A DNA stretch of 64,000 bases from Micromonospora terminaliae (GCF_009671205.1 NZ_CP045309.1:5970001-6034000); one strand, 5' to 3'. Positions 49,934-59,551 are shown, numbered from the stretch's first letter. Made by a program: numbers and translations. Notes: generated by a model from the sequence alone, not told the origin.

Positions 49934-51040
49934 GTGGCCTCCCCGTCAGTGCTCGGTCCGGTCGGCGAGCGCGTTCCCGACGTCGAGCGGATCGCCGTGC
50001 TCCGGGCGAACGCGCTCGGCGACTTCATCTTCGTGCTGCCGGCGCTGGAGGCGCTGCGGGCCGCGTACCCGTCGGCCGAGATCGTGCTGCTCGGCGCGCC
50101 GTGGCACGCGGAGCTCTGGCGCGACCGCCCCGGCCCGGTGGACCGGGTGCTGGTGGTCCCGCCGGCGCCCGGCATCCGCGAGCCCGGCCCCGACGAGGAG
50201 CCGTCCGAGCTGGCGGCCTTCGTGGCGGCCGCCCGCAAGGAGGGGTTCGACCTGGCTCTGCAACTGCACGGCGGGGGCGCGAACTCCAACCCGGTCGTCG
50301 CCGGCCTGGGCGCCCGGGTCACCGCCGGCCTGCGGGCCGAGGACGCGCCGCCGCTGGACCGCTGGATCCGGTACGTCTACTACCAGCACGAGGTGATCCG
50401 CTACCTGGAGGCGGTGGCCCTGGTCGGTGCGGAGGCGGTGACGATCACCCCGGCGCTCGCGGTGACCGACGCCGACCGGGGCGAGGCCCGCGAGGTGCTC
50501 GGCGAGCCGACCCGGCCCCGGGTGGCGCTGCATCCGGGGGCCACGGACAGCCGTCGGCGCTGGCCGCCGGAACGCTTCGGCGAGGTGGCCCGGGCGCTGG
50601 CCGGCGACGGGTACGAGGTGCTGGTGACCGGCACGCCCGCGGAGCGGGAGACGGTGGACGAGGTGGTCGCCGCGGCCGGGGTGCCGGTCCGCCCGCAGGT
50701 CGGCACGCTGAGCCTGGGCGGGCTGGCCGCCGCCTACGCGGGCTGCGCGCTGGTGGTCTCCAACGACACCGGCCCGCTCCACCTGGCCGCCGCGGTGGGC
50801 GCACCGACGGTCGGCATCTACTGGATCGGCAACCTGATCAACGGAGCGACGCCGCTGCGCGTCCGGCACCGGCCGATCGCCTCGTGGACCACCCACTGCC
50901 CGGTCTGCGGCATCGACTGCACCCGCGACATCTATCCGCACCGGCCGGGCGGCGGCGAGTGCCCGCACCGCGACTCGTTCGTGGCCGACGTGCCGGCCCC
51001 CGAGGTGGTCGAGGCGGCCCGCGAGCTGCTGGCGGGCTGA
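49934..51040 (+). CDS. glycosyltransferase family 9 (heptosyltransferase-like)
   Basis: A 368-residue GT-B enzyme: 'RIAVLRANALGDFIFVLPAL' (the GDxxxxxPAL motif), 'FDLALQLHGGG', 'PRVALHPGATDSRRRWPPER' and 'LVVSNDTGPLHLAAAVGAPT'. Family 9 includes ADP-heptose transferases. C-terminal cysteines ('THCPVCGIDCTRD', 'GGGECPHRDS') are extra and may bind zinc. The GTG start is 7 bases after the Hsp20 stop. It faces a GT2 gene and an HldE gene, which supports transfer of a heptose onto a cell-wall glycan. Confidence 0.87.
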   Translation: MASPSVLGPVGERVPDVERIAVLRANALGDFIFVLPALEALRAAYPSAEIVLLGAPWHAELWRDRPGPVDRVLVVPPAPGIREPGPDEEPSELAAFVAAARKEGFDLALQLHGGGANSNPVVAGLGARVTAGLRAEDAPPLDRWIRYVYYQHEVIRYLEAVALVGAEAVTITPALAVTDADRGEAREVLGEPTRPRVALHPGATDSRRRWPPERFGEVARALAGDGYEVLVTGTPAERETVDEVVAAAGVPVRPQVGTLSLGGLAAAYAGCALVVSNDTGPLHLAAAVGAPTVGIYWIGNLINGATPLRVRHRPIASWTTHCPVCGIDCTRDIYPHRPGGGECPHRDSFVADVPAPEVVEAARELLAG

Positions 51041-51043
51041 GCG

Positions 51044-51922
51044 TCAGGCCGGCTGCGGGGCGCCCGGCTCGGTGACCACGACCTCCCACGCCTCCACGTC
51101 CCGCTCGGTCACCGTGGTCGGCGACTCCAGGTGGTAGGCGCCGCTGGGCAGCACGCCGGCGCCGCCGTGCCGCTCCAGCACGGCGAGCTGGGCCGCGACG
51201 TCCTCGCCCTGGTGCCGCTCGTGCAGCCGGCGCCAGAACTCGAAGCCCCCGGAGTCGACCAGCTTGGCGCGGTCGTAGAGCACGCACCCGCCGATCCAGG
51301 AGATCTTGTACGCCCGCCACGCCCCGGCCGGCAGCCGGAGCTTCTCGGTGACGTGCAGCAGGTTGGCGGCGGGGTGGATGGACGCCCGCTGCCACTCCGG
51401 GGTGCCGGGCCGGATGCGCTCGGGCACCGGGCGGCCCTGCCACTCCTCGTAGTGCCCGTGCGTCTCGGGGCGCACGTCGTCGGCGTACGAGAGGCCGTGC
51501 ACGGCGTTGCCGACGAACCCGCAGCCCAGCTCGCGGATGGCGGTGACCAGCCGGGCGACCGTGCCGGGCTCCAGCCAGACGTCGTCGTCGAGGCAGAGCA
51601 CGTACCGGGCCGCCGACCGGTCCAGCAGGTAGGCGCGGTGTTCGGCCAGCCCGCGCCGGGGCAGCCGCCGGGTGAGCAGCACCGGGTGGCCCCGGTGGCG
51701 CAACGCCCGGACCATGGTGGCCGCGGCCGGGTGCGCGTACGCGGGGTCGCCGTCGGACTGGTCGCTCACCACCACCCCGAAATCCGGTACGCCCTCCTGC
51801 GCGGCCAGCCCGGAGAGGGTGACCGCCAGTTCGGCGGGGCGGTTGCGGGTGGGGATCAGCACGTCGAGCCGGCGGGGGCGGCGGAACTCCTCGGGCACGC
51901 CGAGGTCGAGCGGTCGGTTCAC
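51044..51922 (-). CDS. glycosyltransferase family 2
   Basis: A 292-residue GT-A enzyme: 'RLDVLIPTRNRPAELAVTLS', 'FGVVVSDQSDGDPA', the metal-binding acid motif 'YVLCLDDDVWLEPGTVARLV', 'ISWIGGCVLYDRAKLVDSGG' and 'ERHQGEDVAAQLAVLERHGG', whose ED/HxGED motif is catalytic. It is soluble, with no membrane helix. GTG overlaps the hldE stop by 4 bases, so the two are co-translated, implying a shared sugar pathway. Confidence 0.87.
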   Translation of the reverse strand: MNRPLDLGVPEEFRRPRRLDVLIPTRNRPAELAVTLSGLAAQEGVPDFGVVVSDQSDGDPAYAHPAAATMVRALRHRGHPVLLTRRLPRRGLAEHRAYLLDRSAARYVLCLDDDVWLEPGTVARLVTAIRELGCGFVGNAVHGLSYADDVRPETHGHYEEWQGRPVPERIRPGTPEWQRASIHPAANLLHVTEKLRLPAGAWRAYKISWIGGCVLYDRAKLVDSGGFEFWRRLHERHQGEDVAAQLAVLERHGGAGVLPSGAYHLESPTTVTERDVEAWEVVVTEPGAPQPA

Positions 51923-53802
51923 GCCGGCCTGCCCTCGCCCACCGGCGGGACGACCGGGTGCGCCCGGATCCGGTCGATGATCGCCGAGGTGGAGCGGTCC
52001 GGCACGTAGCCCAGGGTGCGTACCTGGCCGCCCAGCCGGCGCACCAGCGGTGCCTCCGGGACCATCTCGGGCGGGTAGTCGCCGCCCTTGACGTAGACGT
52101 CCGGGCGGACCGCCTCGATGAGCTTCGCCGGGGAGTCCTCCTCGAAGACCACCACGTGGTCGACGCACTCCAGCGCGGCGAGCAGGGCGGTACGGTCCTC
52201 GACCGGGTTGACCGGCCGGTCCGGGCCCTTGAGCCGGCGTACGCTGCCGTCCGAGTTGACCGCCACGATCAGCAGGTCGCCGAGCGCGCGGGCCTGGGTC
52301 AGGTAGCGGACGTGCCCGGGATGCAGCACGTCGAAGCAGCCGTTGGTGAAGACGATCGACCGGCCCGCCCGGCGGTGCTCGGCCACGATCGCGGTCAGCT
52401 CGTCGGCGCCCACCTGGGTCGGCCGCCCGGCCTCCTCCGGCGCGCTGCCCAGCGCGTCGAGCAGGTCCTCCCGCCGGCACACGCAGGTGCCGGTGTCGGA
52501 GACGGTGATGGTCGCGGCGAGCTGGGCGAGCTGCGCGGCCGTCGGCAGGGTCGCCTCCGCGGCCAGCGCCAGGGTCATGGCCGCCAGGTACGCGTCCCCG
52601 GCGCCCACGGCGTGGCTGGCCGGGACCGGCGTGCTGTGGCTGCGCCTGGGTTCGCCGTCGGCGCCGCCGACCACCGCGCCCTCGGTGTCCAGGGTCACCG
52701 CCACCACGTCCGCGCCGGTGTGCTCGCGCAGCTCGTCGAGGCGGGACTCGGCCAGCACGGCCCGGTCCACACCTGCGCCGGCCGCCGCGTTGACGGTCAC
52801 GCCCGTGCCGGTGACGCTCAGCCCGTCGCCGGTCAGCGCGACCCGCTCCTCGCCGGGCGTCGGCTCGCCGGTCGGGCCGGCGAAGCCGCCGCCGTGCTCG
52901 GCGATGCCCGGGTCCGCCGCCGCGCCGGCGGGCCCGGTCCCGGGCGCGCCGGAGGTCGGGTGCGGGCTGCCGGGCTCCCGTTCGCCGGCCCCGCCGGGCG
53001 CCGCGCCGACGACCAGCTCGGAGGGGCCGTCGGCCGGGTCGTCCAGGTGGTCCAGGTGCAGGTCGGCGGCCGTCGCGCCGCGCGCCGGGCTCCGGTGCCC
53101 GGTGCCGAAGCCCGCGGCCGCCCGGGCCAGCAGTCGGGTCGCCTCGGCGAAGCTCGGGGTCACCACGGTCGGGTTGAGTCCGCGCCAGTCGGCCAGGTCG
53201 TGCGCGTCGAGCGCCACGGTCGCGTACCGGTCGCGGTTGGCGACCAGCCAGGCGCGCACGCCCGAGGGCAGCGCGCCCAGGCCGTAGTCGCAGACGACCA
53301 GGGTGGGCGGCTGCCCGGCGGCCGCGGCGCGCAGCTCCTCGGTGGCGCAGTGCAGCGCGGTCAGCAGGCGGGCCACACCGTCGTCGTCGAGCGCGTCCTC
53401 CGGCTCACCGGAGTCCTCGCGGAGCAGGATCTGGTTGCCGGCGAGCATCCGCCGCTTCACCGGCGTGGGACGGCCGGGCTGGTTGACCGTGCGGTCCCAG
53501 ACGCCGGCCCGGTCGAGGCAGTCGTGCAGCTCGTCACCGGCCACGTCGGCGCCCACGGGGGCCACGAGGGCGGCCCGGCCGCCGAGCGCGGCCACGTTCA
53601 CGGCGGTGTTCGCCGCGCCACCGGCGGCGGAGATGCGCCGGCGCAGGGTGAGGACGGGCGCGGGCGCCTCCCGGCAGAGCCGCTCCGACTCGGCGAACCG
53701 CCACTCGTCCAGCATGGCGTCGCCGACGACCAGCACGGGTCGCCCCTGCCAGCCGGCCACGACGGTGGCGAGCCGGCGCTCTTCCGCTGCTGCTCCTGCC
53801 AT
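51919..53802 (-). CDS. hldE: bifunctional heptose-7-phosphate kinase/heptose-1-phosphate adenylyltransferase
   Basis: A two-domain enzyme of ADP-heptose synthesis, 627 residues (Escherichia coli HldE has 477). The PfkB kinase domain shows 'RPVLVVGDAMLDEWRF', 'SAAGGAANTAVNVAALGG' and the anion-hole 'SHAVGAGDAYLA' (396-407). The cytidylyltransferase-like domain has 'IVFTNGCFDVLHPGHVRYL' (483-501, HxGH) and 'DVYVKGGDYPPE'. Residues 233-345 are an insert of Gly/Pro/Ala-rich low-complexity sequence in the kinase. ATG at 53802. The 3' end overlaps GT2. ADP-heptose pathways are uncommon in Gram-positive bacteria. Confidence 0.88.
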   Translation of the reverse strand: MAGAAAEERRLATVVAGWQGRPVLVVGDAMLDEWRFAESERLCREAPAPVLTLRRRISAAGGAANTAVNVAALGGRAALVAPVGADVAGDELHDCLDRAGVWDRTVNQPGRPTPVKRRMLAGNQILLREDSGEPEDALDDDGVARLLTALHCATEELRAAAAGQPPTLVVCDYGLGALPSGVRAWLVANRDRYATVALDAHDLADWRGLNPTVVTPSFAEATRLLARAAAGFGTGHRSPARGATAADLHLDHLDDPADGPSELVVGAAPGGAGEREPGSPHPTSGAPGTGPAGAAADPGIAEHGGGFAGPTGEPTPGEERVALTGDGLSVTGTGVTVNAAAGAGVDRAVLAESRLDELREHTGADVVAVTLDTEGAVVGGADGEPRRSHSTPVPASHAVGAGDAYLAAMTLALAAEATLPTAAQLAQLAATITVSDTGTCVCRREDLLDALGSAPEEAGRPTQVGADELTAIVAEHRRAGRSIVFTNGCFDVLHPGHVRYLTQARALGDLLIVAVNSDGSVRRLKGPDRPVNPVEDRTALLAALECVDHVVVFEEDSPAKLIEAVRPDVYVKGGDYPPEMVPEAPLVRRLGGQVRTLGYVPDRSTSAIIDRIRAHPVVPPVGEGRPA

Positions 53803-53923
53803 GCCCCTTCGGGTCCCCCGAGCGGGACCGGCCAAACCTGCGGCGTGGGCCACCACCGGCGTCCGGTTTCGGCCGGTCCCGCCCGGGAACGGGTGCAGAC
53901 AGACCCCGGAGAGGAGAACCACC

Positions 53924-54472
53924 ATGGCAGCGACACTGCAGGGCAAGCGGATCGCGTTCCTGGCCGCCGACGGCGTCGAGGAGGTCGAGTACGTCAAGCC
54001 CCGCGAGGCGGTGGAGAACGCCGGCGCACAGGTCGAGCTGGTCTCGATCGAGTCCGGTTCGATCCAGGCCTTCAACCACCTCGACCACGGCAAGCAGTAC
54101 CCGGTCGACGTGACGACCAAGGAGGCGGACGCGGGGGCGTACGACGCGCTGGTGCTGCCCGGCGGCGTGGCGAACCCGGACTTCCTGCGGACCGACCCGG
54201 AGGCGGTGCGCTTCGTGAAGTCGTTCTTCGAGGCGGGCAAGCCGGTGGGCGTGATCTGCCACGGGCCGTGGACGCTGGTCGAGGCGGACGTGGTGCGCGG
54301 CCGGACCATCACCTCCTGGCCGAGCCTGCGCACCGACCTGACCAACGCCGGCGCGAACTGGGTCGACCAGGAGGTCGTCACCGACAACGGCCTGGTGAGC
54401 AGCCGCAAGCCGGACGACCTGCCCGCCTTCTGCGACAAGATCGTCGAGGAGTTCGGCGAGGGTAGGCACTGA
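53924..54472 (+). CDS. DJ-1/PfpI family protein (type 1 glutamine amidotransferase fold)
   Basis: A 182-residue protein: 'KRIAFLAADGVEEVEYVKPR' and 'DALVLPGGVANPDFLR', the nucleophile elbow 'VGVICHGPWTLVEADVV' with Cys followed by His, and C-terminal 'PDDLPAFCDKIVEEFGE'. Relatives act as glyoxalases, deglycase-like enzymes or stress proteins; the exact activity is open. GAGAGGAG lies nine bases ahead of the ATG. It is divergent from hldE and followed by a strong hairpin. Confidence 0.88.
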   Translation: MAATLQGKRIAFLAADGVEEVEYVKPREAVENAGAQVELVSIESGSIQAFNHLDHGKQYPVDVTTKEADAGAYDALVLPGGVANPDFLRTDPEAVRFVKSFFEAGKPVGVICHGPWTLVEADVVRGRTITSWPSLRTDLTNAGANWVDQEVVTDNGLVSSRKPDDLPAFCDKIVEEFGEGRH

Positions 54473-54479
54473 CTTCTTC

Positions 54480-54512
54480 TCCCACCGGGGGCATGATCCG
54501 CCCCCGGTGGGA
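54480..54512 (+). terminator. perfect hairpin between PfpI gene and exporter start
   Basis: Perfect 13-base arms (TCCCACCGGGGGC and its complement) around a 7-base loop, starting 7 bases past the stop. Its 3' arm is followed at once by the GAAAGGAAG that serves the exporter, so it could also attenuate read-through into that gene. Confidence 0.8.
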
Positions 54513-54523
54513 AAGGAAGCGGG

Positions 54524-56197
54524 ATGACAGCCCAGGCCGCTCGTCCCGTGCTGCACGCCCGCCAGATCCGCCTCCTGATGCTCGGCCTGATGACCGGCAT
54601 GCTGCTGGCAGCGCTCGACCAGACCATCGTCGGCACCGCGCTGCCCACCATCGTCGGCGAGCTGGGCGGCATCAACCACTACTCGTGGGTGGTCACCGCG
54701 TACCTGCTCGCCTCCACGGCCTCGACCCCGCTGTACGGCAAGATGGCCGACCTCTACGGGCGCCGCCCGGTCTTCCTCTTCTCGATCGGCACGTTCCTGC
54801 TCGGTTCGCTGCTGGCCGGCCTGTCGCAGAACATGACCCAGCTGATCGTCACCCGGGGTGTGCAGGGCATCGGCGCGGGCGGCCTCCTGACGCTGGCCTT
54901 CACGATCATCTCGGACGTGGTCCCGCCCCGGGAACGTGGCCGCTACCAGGGTCTGTTCGGTGCGGTCTTCGGCATCTCCTCGGTCGCCGGCCCGCTGGTC
55001 GGCGGCTACTTCGCGGAGACCAACTGGCGGTGGATCTTCTACATCAACGTGCCGCTGGCCGTCCTCGCCATCGTGGTCTGCTACCACGTCATGCGGCTGG
55101 TCCCGTTCGAGCGCCGGGAGCACACCGTCGACTGGATCGGCGCGGGGCTGCTGGTGGCCGGCGTGAGCTGCCTGCTGCTGGCGCTGAGCTGGGGCGGCAA
55201 CGAGTACGCCTGGGGCTCCGGGGTGATCATCGGGTTGTTCGTGGCCGGGGCGGTGCTCGGCACGCTGTTCGTGCTCCAGGAGGCCCGGGTACGCGAGCCG
55301 ATCCTGCCGCTGCGGCTGTTCCGCAGCGCCACCTTCGCGCTGGCCAACTCGGCGGGCTTCGTGCTCGGTCTGGTGATGTTCGGGTCGATCATCTTCATCC
55401 CGCTCTACCTCCAGATCGTCAAGGGCGCCTCGCCGACCAAGAGCGGCCTGCTGATGCTGCCCATGATGGCCGGCATCATCGTCACCTCGATCATCACCGG
55501 GCGGGCCATGAGCCGGATCGGCCGCTACAAGTGGTTCCCGGTGGCCGGCGCGACCGTGCTGGTGGCCGGCATGCTGCTGTTCCGGCAGCTCCAGGTGGCC
55601 ACCTCGCTCTGGGTGGCCTTCGGCTTCATGGTGGTGATCGGCGTCGGGCTGGGCCTGTGCATGCAGTCGCTGATCCTGGGCGTGCAGAACTCGGTCGACC
55701 CGCGTGACCTGGGCGCGGGCACCTCCTCGGCGACGTTCTTCCGCTCGCTGGGCGGCTCGTTCGGCGTGGCGATCCTCGGCGCGGTGCTGTCGTCCCGGCT
55801 GAGCGGCGAGCTGGCCGGCCGGCTGCCGGCGGCGCTCGCCCAGCTCCCGCCGGACCAGCGGGCGGCCGTGGCGGCCAGCGGCGGCGGGAACGTCTCGATC
55901 AACGACCCGGCGACCGTCCTGGCGCTGCCCGGTCCGGTGCGGGCCGCCATCCAGGCCTCGTTCGTGGAGTCGCTGCACCTGGTCTTCCTGACCACCGGGC
56001 TGATCGCCATCGTGGCCGTGCTGGTCACCCTGGCCATGCCGAACGAGCAGCTGCGCGGCGCCGGCCCGCAGGGCTCGACCGGCGGCGCGGACCCGCTCGG
56101 CGGCCCGGCGGCCGCCCCCGGCGGCAAGCCCCTCACCCGGGAGTCGAAGGAGGAGGCCGCCGCCGACATGGAGTCCAAGTCCCAGACGATGCTCTGA
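54524..56197 (+). CDS. DHA2-family (EmrB/QacA-type) MFS drug exporter
   Basis: A 557-residue transporter with 14 predicted helices. Motif C-like 'LAALDQTIVGTALPTIVGEL' is in helix 1, 'YGKMADLYGRRPVFLFSIGT' is motif A, and 'GLFGAVFGISSVAGPLVGGY' is motif C of antiporters. The long extracytoplasmic loop 'AAVAASGGGNVSINDPATVL' precedes the last helix. The C-terminal 45 residues are charged and cytosolic. It probably exports hydrophobic compounds by proton exchange. The start follows a GGAAAGGAAG site. Confidence 0.9.
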   Translation: MTAQAARPVLHARQIRLLMLGLMTGMLLAALDQTIVGTALPTIVGELGGINHYSWVVTAYLLASTASTPLYGKMADLYGRRPVFLFSIGTFLLGSLLAGLSQNMTQLIVTRGVQGIGAGGLLTLAFTIISDVVPPRERGRYQGLFGAVFGISSVAGPLVGGYFAETNWRWIFYINVPLAVLAIVVCYHVMRLVPFERREHTVDWIGAGLLVAGVSCLLLALSWGGNEYAWGSGVIIGLFVAGAVLGTLFVLQEARVREPILPLRLFRSATFALANSAGFVLGLVMFGSIIFIPLYLQIVKGASPTKSGLLMLPMMAGIIVTSIITGRAMSRIGRYKWFPVAGATVLVAGMLLFRQLQVATSLWVAFGFMVVIGVGLGLCMQSLILGVQNSVDPRDLGAGTSSATFFRSLGGSFGVAILGAVLSSRLSGELAGRLPAALAQLPPDQRAAVAASGGGNVSINDPATVLALPGPVRAAIQASFVESLHLVFLTTGLIAIVAVLVTLAMPNEQLRGAGPQGSTGGADPLGGPAAAPGGKPLTRESKEEAAADMESKSQTML

Positions 56198-56218
56198 CCG
56201 GTACCGGCCGACGTCACC

Positions 56219-57169
56219 TCACCGGAGGTGGGCGAGCAGGTCGGCGACGTCGGCGTGTAGCCGGTCTCCGGCCGCCGCCGCGGCAGGTGAGACGGTGTCG
56301 AGGGTGAGGAATCCGTGGATCATCCCGGCCTCGCGGCGATGCCGGACCGGTACGCCCGCGGCGGCCAGCCGGGCCGCGTACGCCTCACCCTCGTCCCGGA
56401 GCGGATCGTGCTCCGCGGTGACGACGACGGCCGGCGGGAGCCCGGCGAGGTCGGGGGCGAACACCGGGCTGACGCCGGGGTCGGCGCGGCGGGCGGGGTC
56501 CGGGACCCATTGCTCGGCGCCCCAGGCGACATCGTCGCTGGCGAGGCCCCACCCCGTGGCCATCGTCCGGGCGCTGGGGTGGGAGAGGGTCAGATCGGTG
56601 TTGGGATACGCCAGGACCTGGGCGGCCGGGAGTGGCCCGCCCTCGTCGCGCAGGCGCAGGCAGGCGAGCGCGGCGAGGTTGCCGCCGGAGCTGTCGCCCA
56701 TGACGGCCGTCGGGCCCTCGATGCCGGCTCGCGAAGTCCCGCCGGCCGCAACCCACCGGACGACGTCCACGCAGTCGTCGACGGCCGCCGGCCACGGGTG
56801 CTCCGGAGCCCGCCGGAAGTCGACGCTCAGCACGGCCGCGCCGGTCGCGCGCGCCAGGCGGCGGCACGCCCGGTCGTGCGAGTCCAGGTCGCCGATGGTC
56901 CACATCCCGCCGTGCAGGAACACCACCAGGGCGCGGACCGTGTCCGCCGGCCGGTAGCAGCGGGCCGGCACGCCGGTCGTGCCCACGGTCAGTTCCTCGA
57001 CGCGGGCCATCTCGGGGCCGCGCGGGCGCGCCGCGACGCGGACCCGTTGCGCGCGGCGCAGTTCCGCCGCCCCCACGGCACGGGCCGGCGGCCCCGGATC
57101 CTGCCGGCCGGCCGCGATGAAGGCGGCCAGTTCGGCATCGGCGAGCGAGCCGTCCAGGGGTTCAGCCAC
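56219..57169 (-). CDS. alpha/beta-hydrolase, hormone-sensitive-lipase (acetyl esterase) family
   Basis: A 316-residue esterase: oxyanion loop 'VVFLHGGMWTIGDLDSHDRA' (HGGM for HGGG), 'VDFRRAPEHPWPAAVDDC', nucleophile 'AVMGDSSGGNLAA', acid 'VVTAEHDPLRDEG' and His in 'MIHGFLTLDTVSP'. The complete triad predicts activity on short acyl esters. GTG start. Gene neighbours are an exporter (convergent) and LysR (co-directional), without a clear pathway link. Confidence 0.9.
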   Translation of the reverse strand: MAEPLDGSLADAELAAFIAAGRQDPGPPARAVGAAELRRAQRVRVAARPRGPEMARVEELTVGTTGVPARCYRPADTVRALVVFLHGGMWTIGDLDSHDRACRRLARATGAAVLSVDFRRAPEHPWPAAVDDCVDVVRWVAAGGTSRAGIEGPTAVMGDSSGGNLAALACLRLRDEGGPLPAAQVLAYPNTDLTLSHPSARTMATGWGLASDDVAWGAEQWVPDPARRADPGVSPVFAPDLAGLPPAVVVTAEHDPLRDEGEAYAARLAAAGVPVRHRREAGMIHGFLTLDTVSPAAAAAGDRLHADVADLLAHLR

Positions 57170-57187
57170 CAGGACAGGATGCCAGGT

Positions 57188-58096
57188 TCAGCGCGCGGGT
57201 TCGGCCGTGAGCAGGTCGAGGATGAGCGCCAGCGGCGGCCAGGCCGCCCGGCCGCGGCGGGTCACGGCGTACGCGCGCAGCAGGGCCTGCGGTCCGGTCA
57301 GCGGCAGCAGGCCGACGCCGGGCGCGGTGGGCTGGTCGCCGGGGAGCAGGCCGACGCCCAGTCCGGCCACGATGAGGTCCTGGACCAGGTCGAGGCTGTC
57401 GGCCCGGTGCACGATCCGCGGCTCGAAGCCGGCCATCGAGGCGATGGTCCGGACCACCAGCTCGTCGGCCGTGTTGCGGGAGTTGACGATCCAGTCGGCG
57501 TCCCCGAACCGGGCGAAGACCGCCGGTGCGTCCGCCGCCGGGCCGGGTGTCGCGCCGGACGGCACCCCGAGGTGCCAGCCCGCCGACCACAGCGGCGTGG
57601 CGTCGAGCGTGGGATCCGGCGCGAGCGGGGCCAGGTTGTAGTCGTAGGTCAGCGCGAGGTCGACATCGTCGGCGGCGAGCGCCGCGTACGCCTCGGCCGG
57701 CTCGTGCTCGTCGATGCGGAGGCGTACCCGGGGGTGGTCCGCCGCGAGCCGGGCGGTGAGCGGCAGCAGCGAGCGCCGGACGGCGGTGGCGAAGCCGGCG
57801 ACGCGGACGGTGCCGGCGGGCTCGGCCCTCGGGTCGAGGTCGAGCCGGGCCGCGTCGACCGCGGCCAGGATCGTCACGGCGTGCTCGGCCAGGCGGCGCC
57901 CGGCCGGGGTGAGCCGGACGCGCCGTCCGTGCGGCTCGATCAGCTCGGCGCCCACCTCCCGCGCGAGCACCGCGAGCTGCTGCGACACGGTCGACGTGGT
58001 GACGTGCAGCTCGTCGGCGACCTGGCGCATCGAGCCGAGCCGGGCGAGTTCGCGCAGCAGGCGCAGGCGACGCAGGTCCACGGGCCGATTGTTCAC
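57188..58096 (-). CDS. LysR-family transcriptional regulator
   Basis: A 302-residue regulator: winged helix '[20 protein letters not shown]', '[20 protein letters not shown]', '[16 protein letters not shown]', then the periplasmic-binding-like effector domain ('[18 protein letters not shown]', '[14 protein letters not shown]', '[20 protein letters not shown]'). It is divergent from the EamA transporter at 58165, which is the likely target because the gap is only 68 bases. Confidence 0.9.
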   Translation of the reverse strand: MNNRPVDLRRLRLLRELARLGSMRQVADELHVTTSTVSQQLAVLAREVGAELIEPHGRRVRLTPAGRRLAEHAVTILAAVDAARLDLDPRAEPAGTVRVAGFATAVRRSLLPLTARLAADHPRVRLRIDEHEPAEAYAALAADDVDLALTYDYNLAPLAPDPTLDATPLWSAGWHLGVPSGATPGPAADAPAVFARFGDADWIVNSRNTADELVVRTIASMAGFEPRIVHRADSLDLVQDLIVAGLGVGLLPGDQPTAPGVGLLPLTGPQALLRAYAVTRRGRAAWPPLALILDLLTAEPAR

Positions 58097-58164
58097 GATT
58101 ACCGAATGGTTCGTCCAGGAACGGCACGTGGACGCGAAGGGTCGGGACCGGCTCTACTGGCCCT

Positions 58165-59067
58165 ATGACCACCGTGACCCCGGCCCGCGCCGGCACCGCC
58201 ATGGCCGTCGCCTCGATGACCTGCGTCCAGCTCGGGCTGGCCGCCTCGGTGGGGCTCTTCGACCGGGTCGGCCCCGAGGGCGCCGCCTGGCTGCGCCTCG
58301 CCTGGGCCGGGGTGCTGCTGGCGGTCGTGGTCCGGCCCCGCCCGTCGGCGTTCACCCGCTCCGCGCTGCGGGCCTGCGTGGCGCTCGGCGTGGTGACGGC
58401 CGGCGTCACGATCCTGTTCATGGCTGCCGTGGCCCGGCTGCCCCTGGGTACGGCCAGCGCGCTGGAGTTCCTCGGGCCGCTGGGCGTGGCCGTGGCGCGC
58501 GGCCGGGGCGGTGCCAAGCTGTGGCCCGCGCTCGCCGCGGTCGGGGTGCTGCTGCTCACCGAGCCGTGGCACGGCGGCGCGGACCCGGCCGGGGTGGCGT
58601 ACGCGCTCGGGGCGGGGGCCTGCTGGGCCGCGTACATCCTGCTCACCCAGCGGGTGGGGGACGAGGTCTCGGGCGTGCGCGGCCTGGCGGTCTCCATGCC
58701 GGTGGCCGCCGTGGTCGCCACCGTGGTGGTCGGTCCGTCGGTGCTCGGCGACCTGACCTGGCCGGTGCTCCTGGCCGGCCTGGGGCTGGCCGTGCTGCTG
58801 CCCGTCGTCCCGTTCGTGCTGGAACTGCTGGCACTGCGCCGGCTCACCACCGCCGCGTTCGGCACGCTCATGAGCCTGGAGCCCGCGATCGCCCTGGTCG
58901 TCGGCCTGGTGGCGCTGGGTCAGGTGCCCGGCCCCGCCGCGGTGGCCGGCATCGCCTTCGTCGTGGTGGCCGGGATCGGCGCGGAACGGTCCGGCGCCCG
59001 GCCGGGTGGGCAGGCCCCCGGAGCGGCCGGTGACGGGCGGCCGGTGGCGGCCGGCGCCGTCACTTGA
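58165..59067 (+). CDS. EamA-family (DMT) transporter, RhtA-like
   Basis: A 300-residue permease with ten hydrophobic segments in two EamA repeats ('[20 protein letters not shown]', '[20 protein letters not shown]', '[20 protein letters not shown]'). '[12 protein letters not shown]' and '[11 protein letters not shown]' are like those of threonine/homoserine exporters of the RhtA type. The substrate is not determined. It is probably controlled by the divergent LysR gene. The 3' end overlaps the convergent Nudix gene by 8 bases. Confidence 0.87.
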   Translation: MTTVTPARAGTAMAVASMTCVQLGLAASVGLFDRVGPEGAAWLRLAWAGVLLAVVVRPRPSAFTRSALRACVALGVVTAGVTILFMAAVARLPLGTASALEFLGPLGVAVARGRGGAKLWPALAAVGVLLLTEPWHGGADPAGVAYALGAGACWAAYILLTQRVGDEVSGVRGLAVSMPVAAVVATVVVGPSVLGDLTWPVLLAGLGLAVLLPVVPFVLELLALRRLTTAAFGTLMSLEPAIALVVGLVALGQVPGPAAVAGIAFVVVAGIGAERSGARPGGQAPGAAGDGRPVAAGAVT

Positions 59068-59551
59068 GGATGAGCCGGTTGGTCTGCTCGAAGACGTCCA
59101 GGTCGGCGAGGGTCTCGAGAACGCTGCCGGAGAGCGGGGTGGGCAGCTCCTCCGGGGGGAAGAACCCGGCGTCGGTGGTCTCGTCGGTCATCCGGGCCAG
59201 CTCGCCGTCCCACTCCTCGACCCGGAACGCCGTGGTGAAGACCTGGTAGGTGTGGCCGTACATGTTGGTGCTGGTGAAGTCGGGGCCGGTGTAGAGGGCG
59301 AACGCGCAGACCCGCAGGGCGCGCAGGCCGGTTTCCTCGCGCACCTCCCGGACGGCGCAGTCGGCGATCGACTCGCCCAGCTCCATGGCGCCGGCCGGGA
59401 GCGCCCACTGGCCGTTGTCCGAGCGCCGGATCAGCAGCACCCGGGCCGCGTTGTCCCGCACCACGGCGCGGGCGCCGACGAACATCAGGGTGCGGTCACC
59501 GGCCAGGGCCCGGAGCTGCCCCACGTACGAGTCGGCCCACGAGATGCTCAC
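59060..59551 (-). CDS. Nudix hydrolase
   Basis: A 163-residue pyrophosphatase with a complete Nudix box '[20 protein letters not shown]' followed by 'TGL', and the flanking '[10 protein letters not shown]' and '[10 protein letters not shown]' typical of NUDIX enzymes with small nucleotide or nucleoside-diphosphate-linked substrates. The substrate is unknown. It converges on the EamA gene with overlapping stops, and diverges from the acyl-CoA ligase with 85 bases between starts. Confidence 0.9.
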   Translation of the reverse strand: MSISWADSYVGQLRALAGDRTLMFVGARAVVRDNAARVLLIRRSDNGQWALPAGAMELGESIADCAVREVREETGLRALRVCAFALYTGPDFTSTNMYGHTYQVFTTAFRVEEWDGELARMTDETTDAGFFPPEELPTPLSGSVLETLADLDVFEQTNRLILK

